Made by a program: the position numbers and the translations under genes | Notes under the pieces: model-generated | The model's input: only the letters and a program-made list of their open reading frames with translations | What the model was told of the DNA's origin: nothing | Databases searched by the model: none | DNA from: Bombyx mori | Lineage: Eukaryota; Arthropoda; Insecta; Lepidoptera; Bombycidae | Assembly (NCBI RefSeq): GCF_030269925.1 | Contig: NC_085111.1 | Coordinates: 4,952,142-5,016,141 of the forward strand | DNA length: 64,000 bases | Direction: 5' to 3' | Part shown: positions 15,301-27,300 of the stretch, one piece after another | Position numbering within the stretch: position 1 is the first letter of the stretch | Layout: each line of letters begins with the position of its first letter

Positions 15301-18300
15301 CCGAAGCACTGCATTCTCCTGCGCAAATGCCAACACGCGTCACCTACGACCACACTCACACTAATATTGTCGCGCTCAGACATCGTATCAACCTATGACA
15401 TGTGACCTTTGTTCGCGACATCGATGTACTTTATTGACGTCGGATTAAGGTCCATTACGTGTTTATATGTTCAGAACATTATAGTCACAAAGCGCTCACT
15501 GAAGCGTGACTGACCAGTTTCAAATTTCAATCATTTGGTAAGCGCTATCGATACCTCTCAGAAAATCATGATAACGTATCTGACAGGGACCCTATTGGAA
15601 TAACGCGGTCTTATATTTATCGGATGATTATTAAAGATATATGGTGAATTTATTTTTCTTAGTGATATGAACGAAAAGCGTTTCAAAATGATTTCAGAAT
15701 GTGTAAATTCTCTTTTGTAGGCACGTGGTTTCGGTTAAAGAAAGATTACAAACGGCTTAAGCTAAATCTATAGTAAAATAAACTCGGCTTTGTCTAAACA
15801 ATTCTTGTTTTAACAGATCAAGAATTTCTTTAATAAACAATATCGGCTGATAAACAGTGAATGTGAAACGTTTTAAATGCACTGAGCTCGATGAGAATGG
15901 AGGCAAGAATCCAAATCATTTGGGTCCAATACAAGACGAACGCGACCACGGTGCTCCGGAATGCTGGCAAACAGACTGGAACGCCAATGTTTAAAAACAG
16001 GATTCTCTGCCTGAGCTGACAAGATGAGGTAATTTATCATGCGTAGGCTGCTGGAACCATGTTGTTGTATCAACAAAACGCTAATAGATAATTAAATACC
16101 GATTGCTTGAACATACATCGTTATTTAATTTATTTTGGAATTTTTCCTTAAATGGAGGAGGAGAGGGAAATTGTTCACCATATTATAATTTGAGAGTATG
16201 ACGGCTTAGCGAGGATCGGAAAGAACAACTTGGGCAAAAATTAACGGGGCTATGATATCTATAGGCTCTATAAATGCTATTGCCCTGGATTCAAGCCAGT
16301 AGTGTTAGGAATTGAGGAGTAGGAGAGAACGATACAATAAATCTCAGGAAACGAATTGTCAATTGTTTGTCCAGCCCTTAAATCTAAGTTAATAATAATA
16401 TAAATTACTTATGAGGTATTAAGTTTTTTTTGTATTAATAAGACCGTTTTTCAGCAAACCTATCTTTAAATTATGTGTTGCGACACGGCCGATAAAATTC
16501 AGATAATACGTTAGCGTTGATATGTGAAGTAAAAACTTTTTATGTAGCGTTTGTCCCATCGTCACAATTGACTAGGTATGGGAACAATCAGAACTCACGA
16601 CACAAAGACTCAACTATGAATACTGAATGGACAAAATAAGCAATGTCCTGGTTCGCATTTAAAATTGGAGTTTGAAGTGTGTCAGAATTTTTCATTTGCC
16701 TTCTCTTTGCTAAACATATATCTACTGTTTGTTATCGTTGTATCTAATATATCTTTCTATTGAATAGGTTTTTTTCCTAACGTCTTAATCAGTGTCCACG
16801 CTCGGGACAAATAATAAGTCGGTTTTGTTGAAGTGATATATATATTTTTAGATCGACAATAATAATTAGATAAATTTTTTAAAAAGTTTTAAAATTGGCG
16901 CCAAAGTCGTGATTTTTTAAGGTATTTTATGACCTGGTAACTAAGAGCTTTAGGTCTTATTTTAATTTTAATGATACGTACGTTTTTTATATGAAAATGA
17001 TATTATGAAAATGAAATGAAGTTGATTATTATGTAACATGGCATGACGTGAAATGAAAACAAAATGAAATGAGATGATATGGGATGAAGTATAATCTCAG
17101 TAAAATGGTGGTCATTTACTGAGACTTTTCAGTGGACTTTTTGGAAGATCCCGAGAAATTACGTTCAGTGGCTTTGTTTCATTTTCCCACATTTGTGCAC
17201 TTTCACAGATACTAAACAGTTAAGAAACCACCGTTATTATACATTTAAACCTGAAGAAACACTAATTAGACAAAATAGAACAAATCACACAACTTCACTC
17301 CTCGCGTTCCCGCCAAAAAGTCCCCAAAGTCGTGATTGAATGAAAAATGCACAAATATAATATAAAAAAAGGAAATGCGTTTTGTTTCACGCTTTGAAGA
17401 TCTTGAACAGTCAGTGTTAAGTTCACAACAACTGGTGTATTGTGAGCCCGCTCGGGTAGGTGTCAACACCCCACCTATGTCTGCCGCGAAGCAGTAATAA
17501 ATTCCAGCTTGAAGGGTGGGCAGCCCTTGTACTATAAAACGGAAACTTAGAGTCTAGTCAAAGTGGTTATGTTATCGATATTTATAGGCTCCGGTAACAA
17601 TTTAACACCAAATGCACTGCAAGCTCGTCAACCTTTTTAATCAATAAAAAGAACAATACCCATAGATTTAGACGATATCATATTCGACTAAGTTCAGAAA
17701 TTTTATTTAAACCATCAGCTTACATCAAACGCGATAATGACGACTCTACGATTCAGATCCAAAATATTCAAGTAATTAGTGCAAAAACTTTACATATCGA
17801 GACCTTGATCGAACCTGTAGCGTTGATTCGTAGCTGCCGGCCGGCGTTCGCGCACCCATTGTTAAATCGACCTTGGCTCTGCACGTTCTTGCTGGTAAAA
17901 CAGTGTACAGATGCTTCCGATTTTCTCCATGTTCAAATAAAGTTCGGATATATTTTGAAAGATCTATATATTAATACGTGAAGCAAAAACTTTGTATCCC
18001 TTTTTACGAAAATTGTGCGGACGGAGGAGTATGAAATTTTCCACACTTATAGAGTATAGAGAAGAAGTGCACAATGCTAATATTTTTTTAAATAATGCAT
18101 AAAAGATACATTAAATCAATAAAGAAAACATTACACACACTACCATGTATTTGACGCACACACGCGTGCATACTATTTATTGTCAAACTTTTATTCTTGA
18201 CGTCTGTGGTCAAATTGAGAATAGATTAAATATTGTTTATCTTTATTAATATGTTTTTATAGTGTAGCCTTGGTGAAATTTGTGATTATAGAAGTATAAA

Positions 18301-21300
18301 ATACAATCATAATAGTGTACAAACTTACAATTCCAATTAATTATAGTCGAATTTCGACTACTGCGGGACCACTAGTTATTATAGTTATATATAATTTCTG
18401 ACGTTTCGAATACTTACAATACTCGGGGTCACGGACGACTAAGGTTTTATACGTCGATATTTGAATATCGTGCTAATAGCCCTCGGTTTTTCTATGCAAT
18501 TGGTAGATTTGTGAGTTAAAAATAGTAAAATTGTCTATTAATTATGTCTACGACCAGCGATAACCGAAAATACTTTACTTTGTTTCATGTAATTTTGTAG
18601 AGCTCATCGAAGAAAGTAACATTAAGCGTGGTACATATCGTTTACACAACAAAACCGCTAAGTAGATCCTATTAAACATTGTCTGAGAATTACACAGGGC
18701 CTGCGTGTAACGATGTTAGTAAGGGACTAGCCTATTTCCATGGCCACTCCCACTTTTCTCTTCCACCGCGTTCATGTTATGTTATCAGAATCACAAGCTG
18801 AGAATGCGGAAGTTTGTGAAAATATTTAATTCTTTAAACATTTCTGTGTAAACGAAATAATTATTAGATCAAATGTCTGACTGGTGGAGCAGTTACTAGC
18901 GCCTTTGACTACTGGGTGGTTGCAGATTCGATTTCTACATCAGACAAAAATTCGTGTGACGAATAGATTTGTTTGCTGCGTTTCTGCGTTTTATTATATA
19001 ATATATAATATAATATATAATAATAATATTATAAAGAGGAAAGATTTGTTTGTTTGTTTGTATTGAATAGGCTCCAAAACTACTGAACCGATTCGAAAAA
19101 TTCTTTCACTGTTTGGAAGCTACATTATTCCCGAGTGACATAGGCTATAATATTTTTTGAAAAAAAAAAAGGTATTTTCTTAGGGATCCTAACTAAAACT
19201 CCAATAATGTAACCCAAGGTGTAAAAAAATTTCCTAAAATATTCTTTACATCCCGTGCTCTGCGAAAACTATTGATGATAGAATAAAATAATGTACTACG
19301 ACTTTGTAGAACACATTATTATTTACAAAAAGTGTCGCGACAGCTAACTATTATAGTTATGCCGCAATAAATATTCTTTAATTTAAAAAAATAAAACTAC
19401 GTCAAACATCATTGAAATTTTTGTTAAAGACCCGAGCGGAGCCGGAGCGGGCCGCTTGTATAAGTACATATATATTAAAATGTAGCATACAGGGAATTCT
19501 AGTTCGAGTCCAGATTATGTATGTATCAAAGTAAACAAGATGTTTTGTATACATACGAACACATTAACAATATTTTTCGTTAAAATACAAATATCAATAT
19601 TCACCAAAGGAATTCGCGTAATTTCTCGTTCTTCTTTGTACTGATTTCAATCGAATGTTTGTTTTAAGACACTGTCTAATCACAAAGCAAACTGTAACAT
19701 TTTAAATTTACGTGACATTTTACATTACTAAGTGAGTCGACTATTATCAAAGCCGGCAATGTGACTTTTGGACAATTATTGGTAAATCAGAAAAACGAAT
19801 TATTGACTTTGTATTCCATTGGCAGTCACAAAATTCTTCTGAACGACATCTTAGATAAATAACAGGTTAACTATTAACCTTTATTTAATGCAGGTTTTGA
19901 ACCGTATTCTTTGAAGGAGACGATTATATTCAAATCAATCTGTATTGACATATCAATAACATTTTTTTGTCCAAATGTACAGATTGCCACCTTTGATAAT
20001 AGACGACTCAAGTACAATAATGCAAAGATGAATAAAAACATGAATCGTAAATACTGTACCGAAAAATGTTAAGTAAACAAAATAAAAAATAAGTGCACAA
20101 GACTTGCAAAACTGCAACGTCAAATCACTCTAAAATTTTTGTGATAACAACATTTTTGTGTGCTAAATTGATTGACTGTTTTGGACAGTTTATTATTTTT
20201 CAAATTGACTTAAATTTCTATTAGTAATTGTTATATTTTTGTAATGCAAGGCGCAAACTTAATACGAGGTTAGAATCACGATCAAATTAAATGCGGTACA
20301 TAAGCTAATTTTAAACCATTTTAAATTTATATAGTTAAGATTGATTCGGGTTCCATTCTCGTTTTAAATCGCGAAACTTGAATTTGGTAAAAAAATGATT
20401 TTCCAGATGTTTCCAATCACTAATTTAAAAAAGAGATCAATGCACTTTTTTGTAGATGAGCATTGTTTTAGTGTACCAAACGAGTAGGTATCACCGTCCT
20501 GTCTATTTCTGCAGAGAAGTGGTCATGCCTTCCGGTTCGTTATTTGAGACAGTCGCTATACATTACCAATAGGACTTCGACTTGAGTCGTCTATTATCAA
20601 AGGTGGCAATCTGTGCATTTGGACAAAAAAAATTTATTGATATTTCAATACAGATTTATTTGAATTTAATCGTCTCCTTCAAAGAATACGGTTCAAAACC
20701 TGCATTAAATAAAGGTTAATAGTTAACCTGTTATTTATCTAAGATGTCGTTCCGAAGGGTTTTGTGACTGCCAATGGAATACAAAGTCAATAATTCGTTT
20801 TTCTGATTTACCAATCATTGTCCAAAAGTCAGATTGCCGCCTTTGATAATAGTCGACTCACTTGTCTCAATGTGGATGAAAGCGTCCGCGTTGTTATATC
20901 TATGGGCTCCGATATTATTCAACCGGTGAACTGTGGACTCGTTCGACCATTTAACCAATAAAAACTTTTATATCAACTATTAATGGAAATGAAAACTATC
21001 AGAAAATTCATTCAGTCATAGACTAGTTAAAATCACTTTGACGCTTAATAGAATGTAATTATATTTATTTTTAGATAATTGGACGGTAGTTAGAACGTTA
21101 TTTAAATGCCAACCAATAGCACCTAATTCGCCCGTGACCACGAAAGCAATAAAATATTCCAAACATCGGAAATATGAAATAAAGAATATGAATAAAACTG
21201 AAAATAATGAACACGGAATTAAGCTATAACGGTAGTTTTAATTAGGCTATTAGAAGGCTCAAAGTTTCAAAACGTATTTGGCGATACCCCACACGATGTT

Positions 21301-24300
21301 GTATTTAAGTAAGGTGTTCATAAACCAGGCAGTGCATACTACTAAAAAAAGCGTAAAGTAAACAAAACAATATTACAATGGTTTATTAATTAAACTTTTC
21401 AGATTGTATCTATATTATAATCAATAGTAATTAGTACGACTGTGATATACATACAGATGAACTGGACGAAATTATAATATTATGTAGGGTTCTATTGGTT
21501 TTACATTTGGCTAGGAAACCCCACACCTGAAATTGATGATCACTATCGAACAAAAGCGCAAAAAATCCCTGTTTCAGTTTTACTTAACATAATACATAAA
21601 TAAACGATAAGACGTCAATAACTATTTACCGTTGTATAATAGAAGCTAAGTGACACGACGACGAACATACAATATGTAACTATGAGATATTTTTACTTAC
21701 GTGGAAAATTTATATGAAATTAAAAGTGAATAGCAAACAGATATATGTAATGATACGTCAAAACCATTTTAGATTCACATCAAAATAATAATAACGAAAA
21801 CACTATGTACCTTTTCCGAAGGTTATCTCCAACTTGTTCGGAACTTCGTAACGTATTTTCATATCACTACCACGTTCGTCACATTTGGCTCGAGAATTTT
21901 TCAACTTAAATATTGAAGAGAGAATTTCGTTAATCTCCCCGATGTTGGCGTTTGAATAAAATAAACGCGGCGGCCGCGGCTCGTGTTCGATGACTCGTAT
22001 CGGTTAGCGTTCGGTGACAAGAGCGCGGACTGACTGGCGGCCGTCCTTCCGGAACGGGATGGCTCCCGCCGCGCCGGCCTACATCCACACTACGCTCAAC
22101 TACGAATGCGACGCGTAACGGCGTGGACACATGTCTGCGGTGCGGCGTCGTGCCGCGGCACGGTGCCGTGTACGGTGCACCACACCGGCACAAGGCAGTA
22201 ACCACCGTTTCTGTCTTAACATGGATAGCGCTTCATGTTTCCTCTTAAAATGACCTCTATCATGGTTCATTATAGAAAGCTATGGATTCACCCAATATTT
22301 TCTTTGATTCTGTTTTTTCTTCATTCGTCGAATACGAATGAAGAAAAAACAACAGGAGCAGAATAATACGTCGCGATCCATGTTAAGACAGAAACGGTGG
22401 TTACTGCCATGTGCCGGTGTGGTGCACTGTACACGGCACCGTGCCGCGGCATGACGCCGCACCGTAGACATGTGTTCACGCCTTTAGATGTGATGTAATC
22501 TACACGTGACGAAACACACAGATTACAGCGGTTCTGATAAAAAAAAACGTCACTGCAGCAGCTGCTTCGTGAATAGCGATTCACATCACAGCTTAATGTG
22601 TTTGAAAACAGTCGTAAAACCGATCTTTTATGACCTGACTAATGACCTAAGGTAGCTGCTGTAAATACGTTCGCGTGTCGAGCGGCGCAAAAGGCAAGTT
22701 TGATTAATGTAGCCCGTATGTATTTCGTCTATTAAAGGAAGTAATTTTCGTAAATCAAATTAATTCTCCACGAGCGAGTTGCTTATTTTTTTAAAAAGAT
22801 AAATTGTAATTTGTAGAGAAACTTATTTTTCACGATACAAGATTAACAATTAATTTCGTAACGTCATTTTTATTGAATTTGCAGTTTTAGTGATTGTGCG
22901 CGTGAATTATTACGCCTATCTTATGATAAAATTATATCATTTATTTCGTCATAAAATTATACCAATGCGATCACTCTTAGTGATTCTAGATTCCTTAAGA
23001 ACAAAACATATCCCTAATCATAATTTCCAAATTCACGAGTCGCTTACAAATACCACTCGACAATTTGTATGTCACATTAATAAATTATTACTGAAACATT
23101 TACATATTTTACTTGATGTTATTACTTTTTACTTGGGTAGACGGGAAGTAACGACTGTCAATTTAGTTACCGGGATCATCTATAAAATGTCGGCCGCACC
23201 TTGAGATATGAAAAAGAAGCCTCAATTGCATTGGAATGACTGTTTTGATACATGACTATTTTACGCCAGAAATAGGTAGAACGCTTTTTTTTTTTTTCTT
23301 TTTTTCCCTACCTTTCCCTACCTACCTGCTAATAGCCTTGAGAGACTATTTTAGCGTAACTTTAACTAGTAGGTGAGGCTCAAACCGGAGTGATGCTAAC
23401 ACTAACCCTACTAACAAGAGTAGTGCCTCGCAGAATCTACCACCGGATCGGAAACGCGACGCACTGAGAAAATCCGGCGAGAAACTCAGTGGGCTGTGTC
23501 TATGGGTTAATTCGCTCGTCGAGCCCTTCGTCGCAAGCGACGGGTTCGACGAGGACGGTGACCGGTGCTTGTGGTACCTAAAAGCACCGTTAATGGATCG
23601 GGAGGATCCGTAATGAGTAGAACGCTAATACGATCTGTTTGGACGAGCTTAGACTCTCGATATTCACTAACACCAGTTTTATTCCTCACTTGTTAGTAAA
23701 TCTCTTATCAAGTATTACGAATTCGAGTATTTTTTCAAGTTAAAAGCGACAAAGTAGTTTTCCGTGATACAACATCATATAAAAGTGCCAATCTAAACCT
23801 TGGAAGCGAAGCACAGAATTGCTATTGGAAATTATCTTAATATGCGAGGATCAAATAAGTATGAACTTAGCTTAACATAAATTATATATTCAATTTAGCT
23901 ATTTTCCACAGTATAAATATTCAATGTCATTTAAATATTCGCTGTAAACGGTTTACGAGGACTTTCTAAAGATCTGGGTAACGGACACAATAAAAGCCTA
24001 TAAATGAACTTCTATCCATATAATACGAACTATAAAATACGCATTTTTTTAACGCACATCTCATATGTATTGTTGTAAAAAAAAAGTTTGATTTTTGTAT
24101 GTAGGTTTCATTAGCAAATACTATCCGGAATATAACTAAATGTGATATCGCGCATGTAACTGCTCTGGCCATAAATACTGTTACATAAAAACTTTTCTTT
24201 TTTTTTCAACTTTTTAATTATTTTGAATTTGGAACACGTACATTATTTTAAAAAATTCTTTCGATCTAGCAAACATCTTGTCGCGAGAAATGAAGCTCGG

Positions 24301-27300
24301 TGCTTATTGTAGATATACAGGACATGCCCTAAATCAATCTTATAATTAAAGAGAGTGGATCGATCAAACAGCCTTATATCGCGATACGCAGGTGAAAGGC
24401 ACAGAAATATCCTCTTAACCGATGAAAAAATTTTCATGATTGCAAAACACTACAATAAGCAAAATGATAAGGTGTACGCTCACAGGTCTAAAGAAGCTGC
24501 TCAAGTGGTCGGAAAGGTACAGTGTGGTTTGGTAGGGTGAGTCTTATCAAGGCGTCACAAAACTACCTTTTTGTGAAAAAGAAGTGAAGACTTCAGCCAA
24601 AGTGTATTGAGATTTAATAAATTTTAATATAATATTAATAATATAATAATATAAATTAATTTTAATAATATTACATTAGCTGATTTAAAAAAAAGCATTT
24701 TCATTTGTAACAGAACTTATGGTTGGACTAGGTATTGTGTAACGTTGTTTGTTGTTCGAGATATGTGTGTGCGGCAGTAGGTACTTTGTTGTTACACATT
24801 TTTTATCTTTCATAGGCTACGGTCTACCTGATGGTTCAAGTATTTCGCAGTCATACGCAATGCGAGAAAACCATTAAAATACAAAGATGAAATAAACGAC
24901 AACAGAACTCCACTGCATTAAAAAACAAAGACGTGTTTATTTACAAAACCCATATGTTTTTTAGCTTACACCAACCAGCGGGCCCTTCAAAATTACACAT
25001 GTTTTGTAAACATACCATCGCATCGCCTCCACTCAAGTATTTACAAAGATTTTAAAATAACTTCGTTAAATAACTGTTTAGGATTTTGTGCAGCTACCTA
25101 CATACACTTTAGCACTGTTTGTTTTTCATCAAACGTTAGACAGTTTACATGTGAATAAATGTCAATTGTTCAAACACACCACTGCCTGTTGTAATCCTAG
25201 CTTGCACTATGTTATATTATATACTATATATATGAAACGTGTTCAAAGATAACAGTGCGGTATCATTATACCTAATTGTCACCGTGCTCATTAGACCTAA
25301 GCGTCTATGTGAATTTATAAATGGAGCATGAAGTTGATCTATGATATAGCTTTACGGAACGTTATTCAGGAAAACCTGCCTAAGTTTTGCTTTGTCTCGG
25401 ATTAATCGATATTATATACATGCAAACTATGGAATGCAAACGGATAAGTTGCCTGAAGCTATACGGTTACAGAATTCTGTGAATAATGACAAATTGGGTT
25501 GACGTGTGGCTTACCCACAAAAAAGGTATTATTAAATATATCATCTTGTTAAACCACGCAAAACATATAATATCATTAACGATCTAATATTTTGTTATAT
25601 ACGTATTCCATAAATCACTGTGTGTTAGCTTGTTCGAGTTCCATGCTATGGTACTGCAGAGGCTTTTATCTTCGTACCTTCAACGTACGCGAGTTGGCGT
25701 GTGATGATCAGTAAAAGGGTTTTTATTCATACATTTATTGAGTCGTTTTTAACAGGAGTAATAGGAAATTACACCTTCTTATTATAATCTAATTAAGAAA
25801 TCATATTCACCAATAACATTTAAAATACAAATTAATCTAGTGATTATCATTACGTTTTATCTTCTCACAATTTCTTGAATTTTTTTAGGTTTTTTTTTAT
25901 TGCCCTTGTAGGCAGACGTGCATACGGCCCACCTGATGGTGAGTGGTTACCGTCGCCCATGGACTTCAGCAATGCCAGAGGCAGAGCCAAGCCGCTGCCT
26001 ACCGCTTAATACTCTCGACAAGCCTCGTTTGAAGAAGGAAATGTCATAGCGCTCGGGAAACACCGTGGAGGGGAGCTCATTCTATAGCCGGATGATACGT
26101 GGCAAAAAAGACCTCTGGAAACACACTGTGGATGATGGCAGTGGCTCCAGGTAGTATGGATGAACTCTACTCCTAGAGGTCAAATTTAAGTTGAAACAAA
26201 GCTGTTCAAATACTTATGTACGTGATACTACATATTTAAATTGTTTTAGTTCGTGGAGTTTTCAAATTTGACGTTAAGCAAACGTCAATTATACCCACCG
26301 AGGGGTGTTATCATTTGTCACTGCAAATCTATTAAAACAATAACTATTGTTCTCTCCGTATATCTATTGTTTGATACGTGCGATGAGGCTCGTTGACATT
26401 AAATTATATATTTCGAATTCAATAACGTCATATCCTGCAATGCGCGGCATATATAGTTTGATATTCAAATTATTCAGTAGTTTTTGGGATCATATATTGT
26501 TTGATTTAATTAAAAAGCAACCATGGCTCGGTGTGTATTCATGTTAAGAGATGAAAGGAAAATCTTCTGGTAGGCAGATATCCTCCTTCAATTGCGATCT
26601 TAGTGTCTGACGGTCAACCTCCATCCATAACTTTTATCTTCATCTTATAGTGCCATCTTATCCTGTCTTCGGCTACTCGGAAAACATTGAGACGGTGGAA
26701 CCAAGACTGGTGCCGATCTGGTCAGACCAATGTTTTAGGTTACGCCCGATTGTCTCCGTTTTCCCTGGCCATGTGTCCAAAGTACTCTAAGAGTCGCTTG
26801 TAAATATGTACCGAACACGCATTGACGAACAATTTTCGCTTTGAAGGAATCCTATTGCTATTTCTCTCAATGGACAGCACACGGCTAACGTGTCTTAGTT
26901 TAATAAGTCACGGTAGTGTAAAGACATCAGAACGTGAATGCCACCCACCTTGAGACATGAGCTTTATGTCGCCTGTCCATAGTACAACAGCTGCGCCGCC
27001 CTTCAAACCGAAACGAATTACTACTTTACGGTTGAAATAGGCAGGGTGGTGGTATCTACCCGTGCGAGCTCACAAGACGCCCTACCTATTACCAATGAAA
27101 GGTGCCACAGATCAATAGTATTTTTTAAGTTATCATCATGATTAAAAAATTCAATTTAAGAGACAGTATACATTATTGTGGTGTGGATTGGGAGAGGCCT
27201 ATGTCCAGCAGTGGACGACTGTGGGCTGTTGATGATGATGATGATGATACATTATGGATATATGTATGTCTATTTTTTTGTTGCTTAGATGGGTGAACGA

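Noticed and set aside
21930..22584. Three Arg/Ala/Cys-rich minus-strand open frames
   Set aside because: They overlap the CpG-rich island and inverted repeat. Two of them are translations of the two arms, not of a gene.
22890..23204. 104-codon plus-strand open frame
   Set aside because: No motif, AT-driven codon use, and the end runs into a Bm1 relic.
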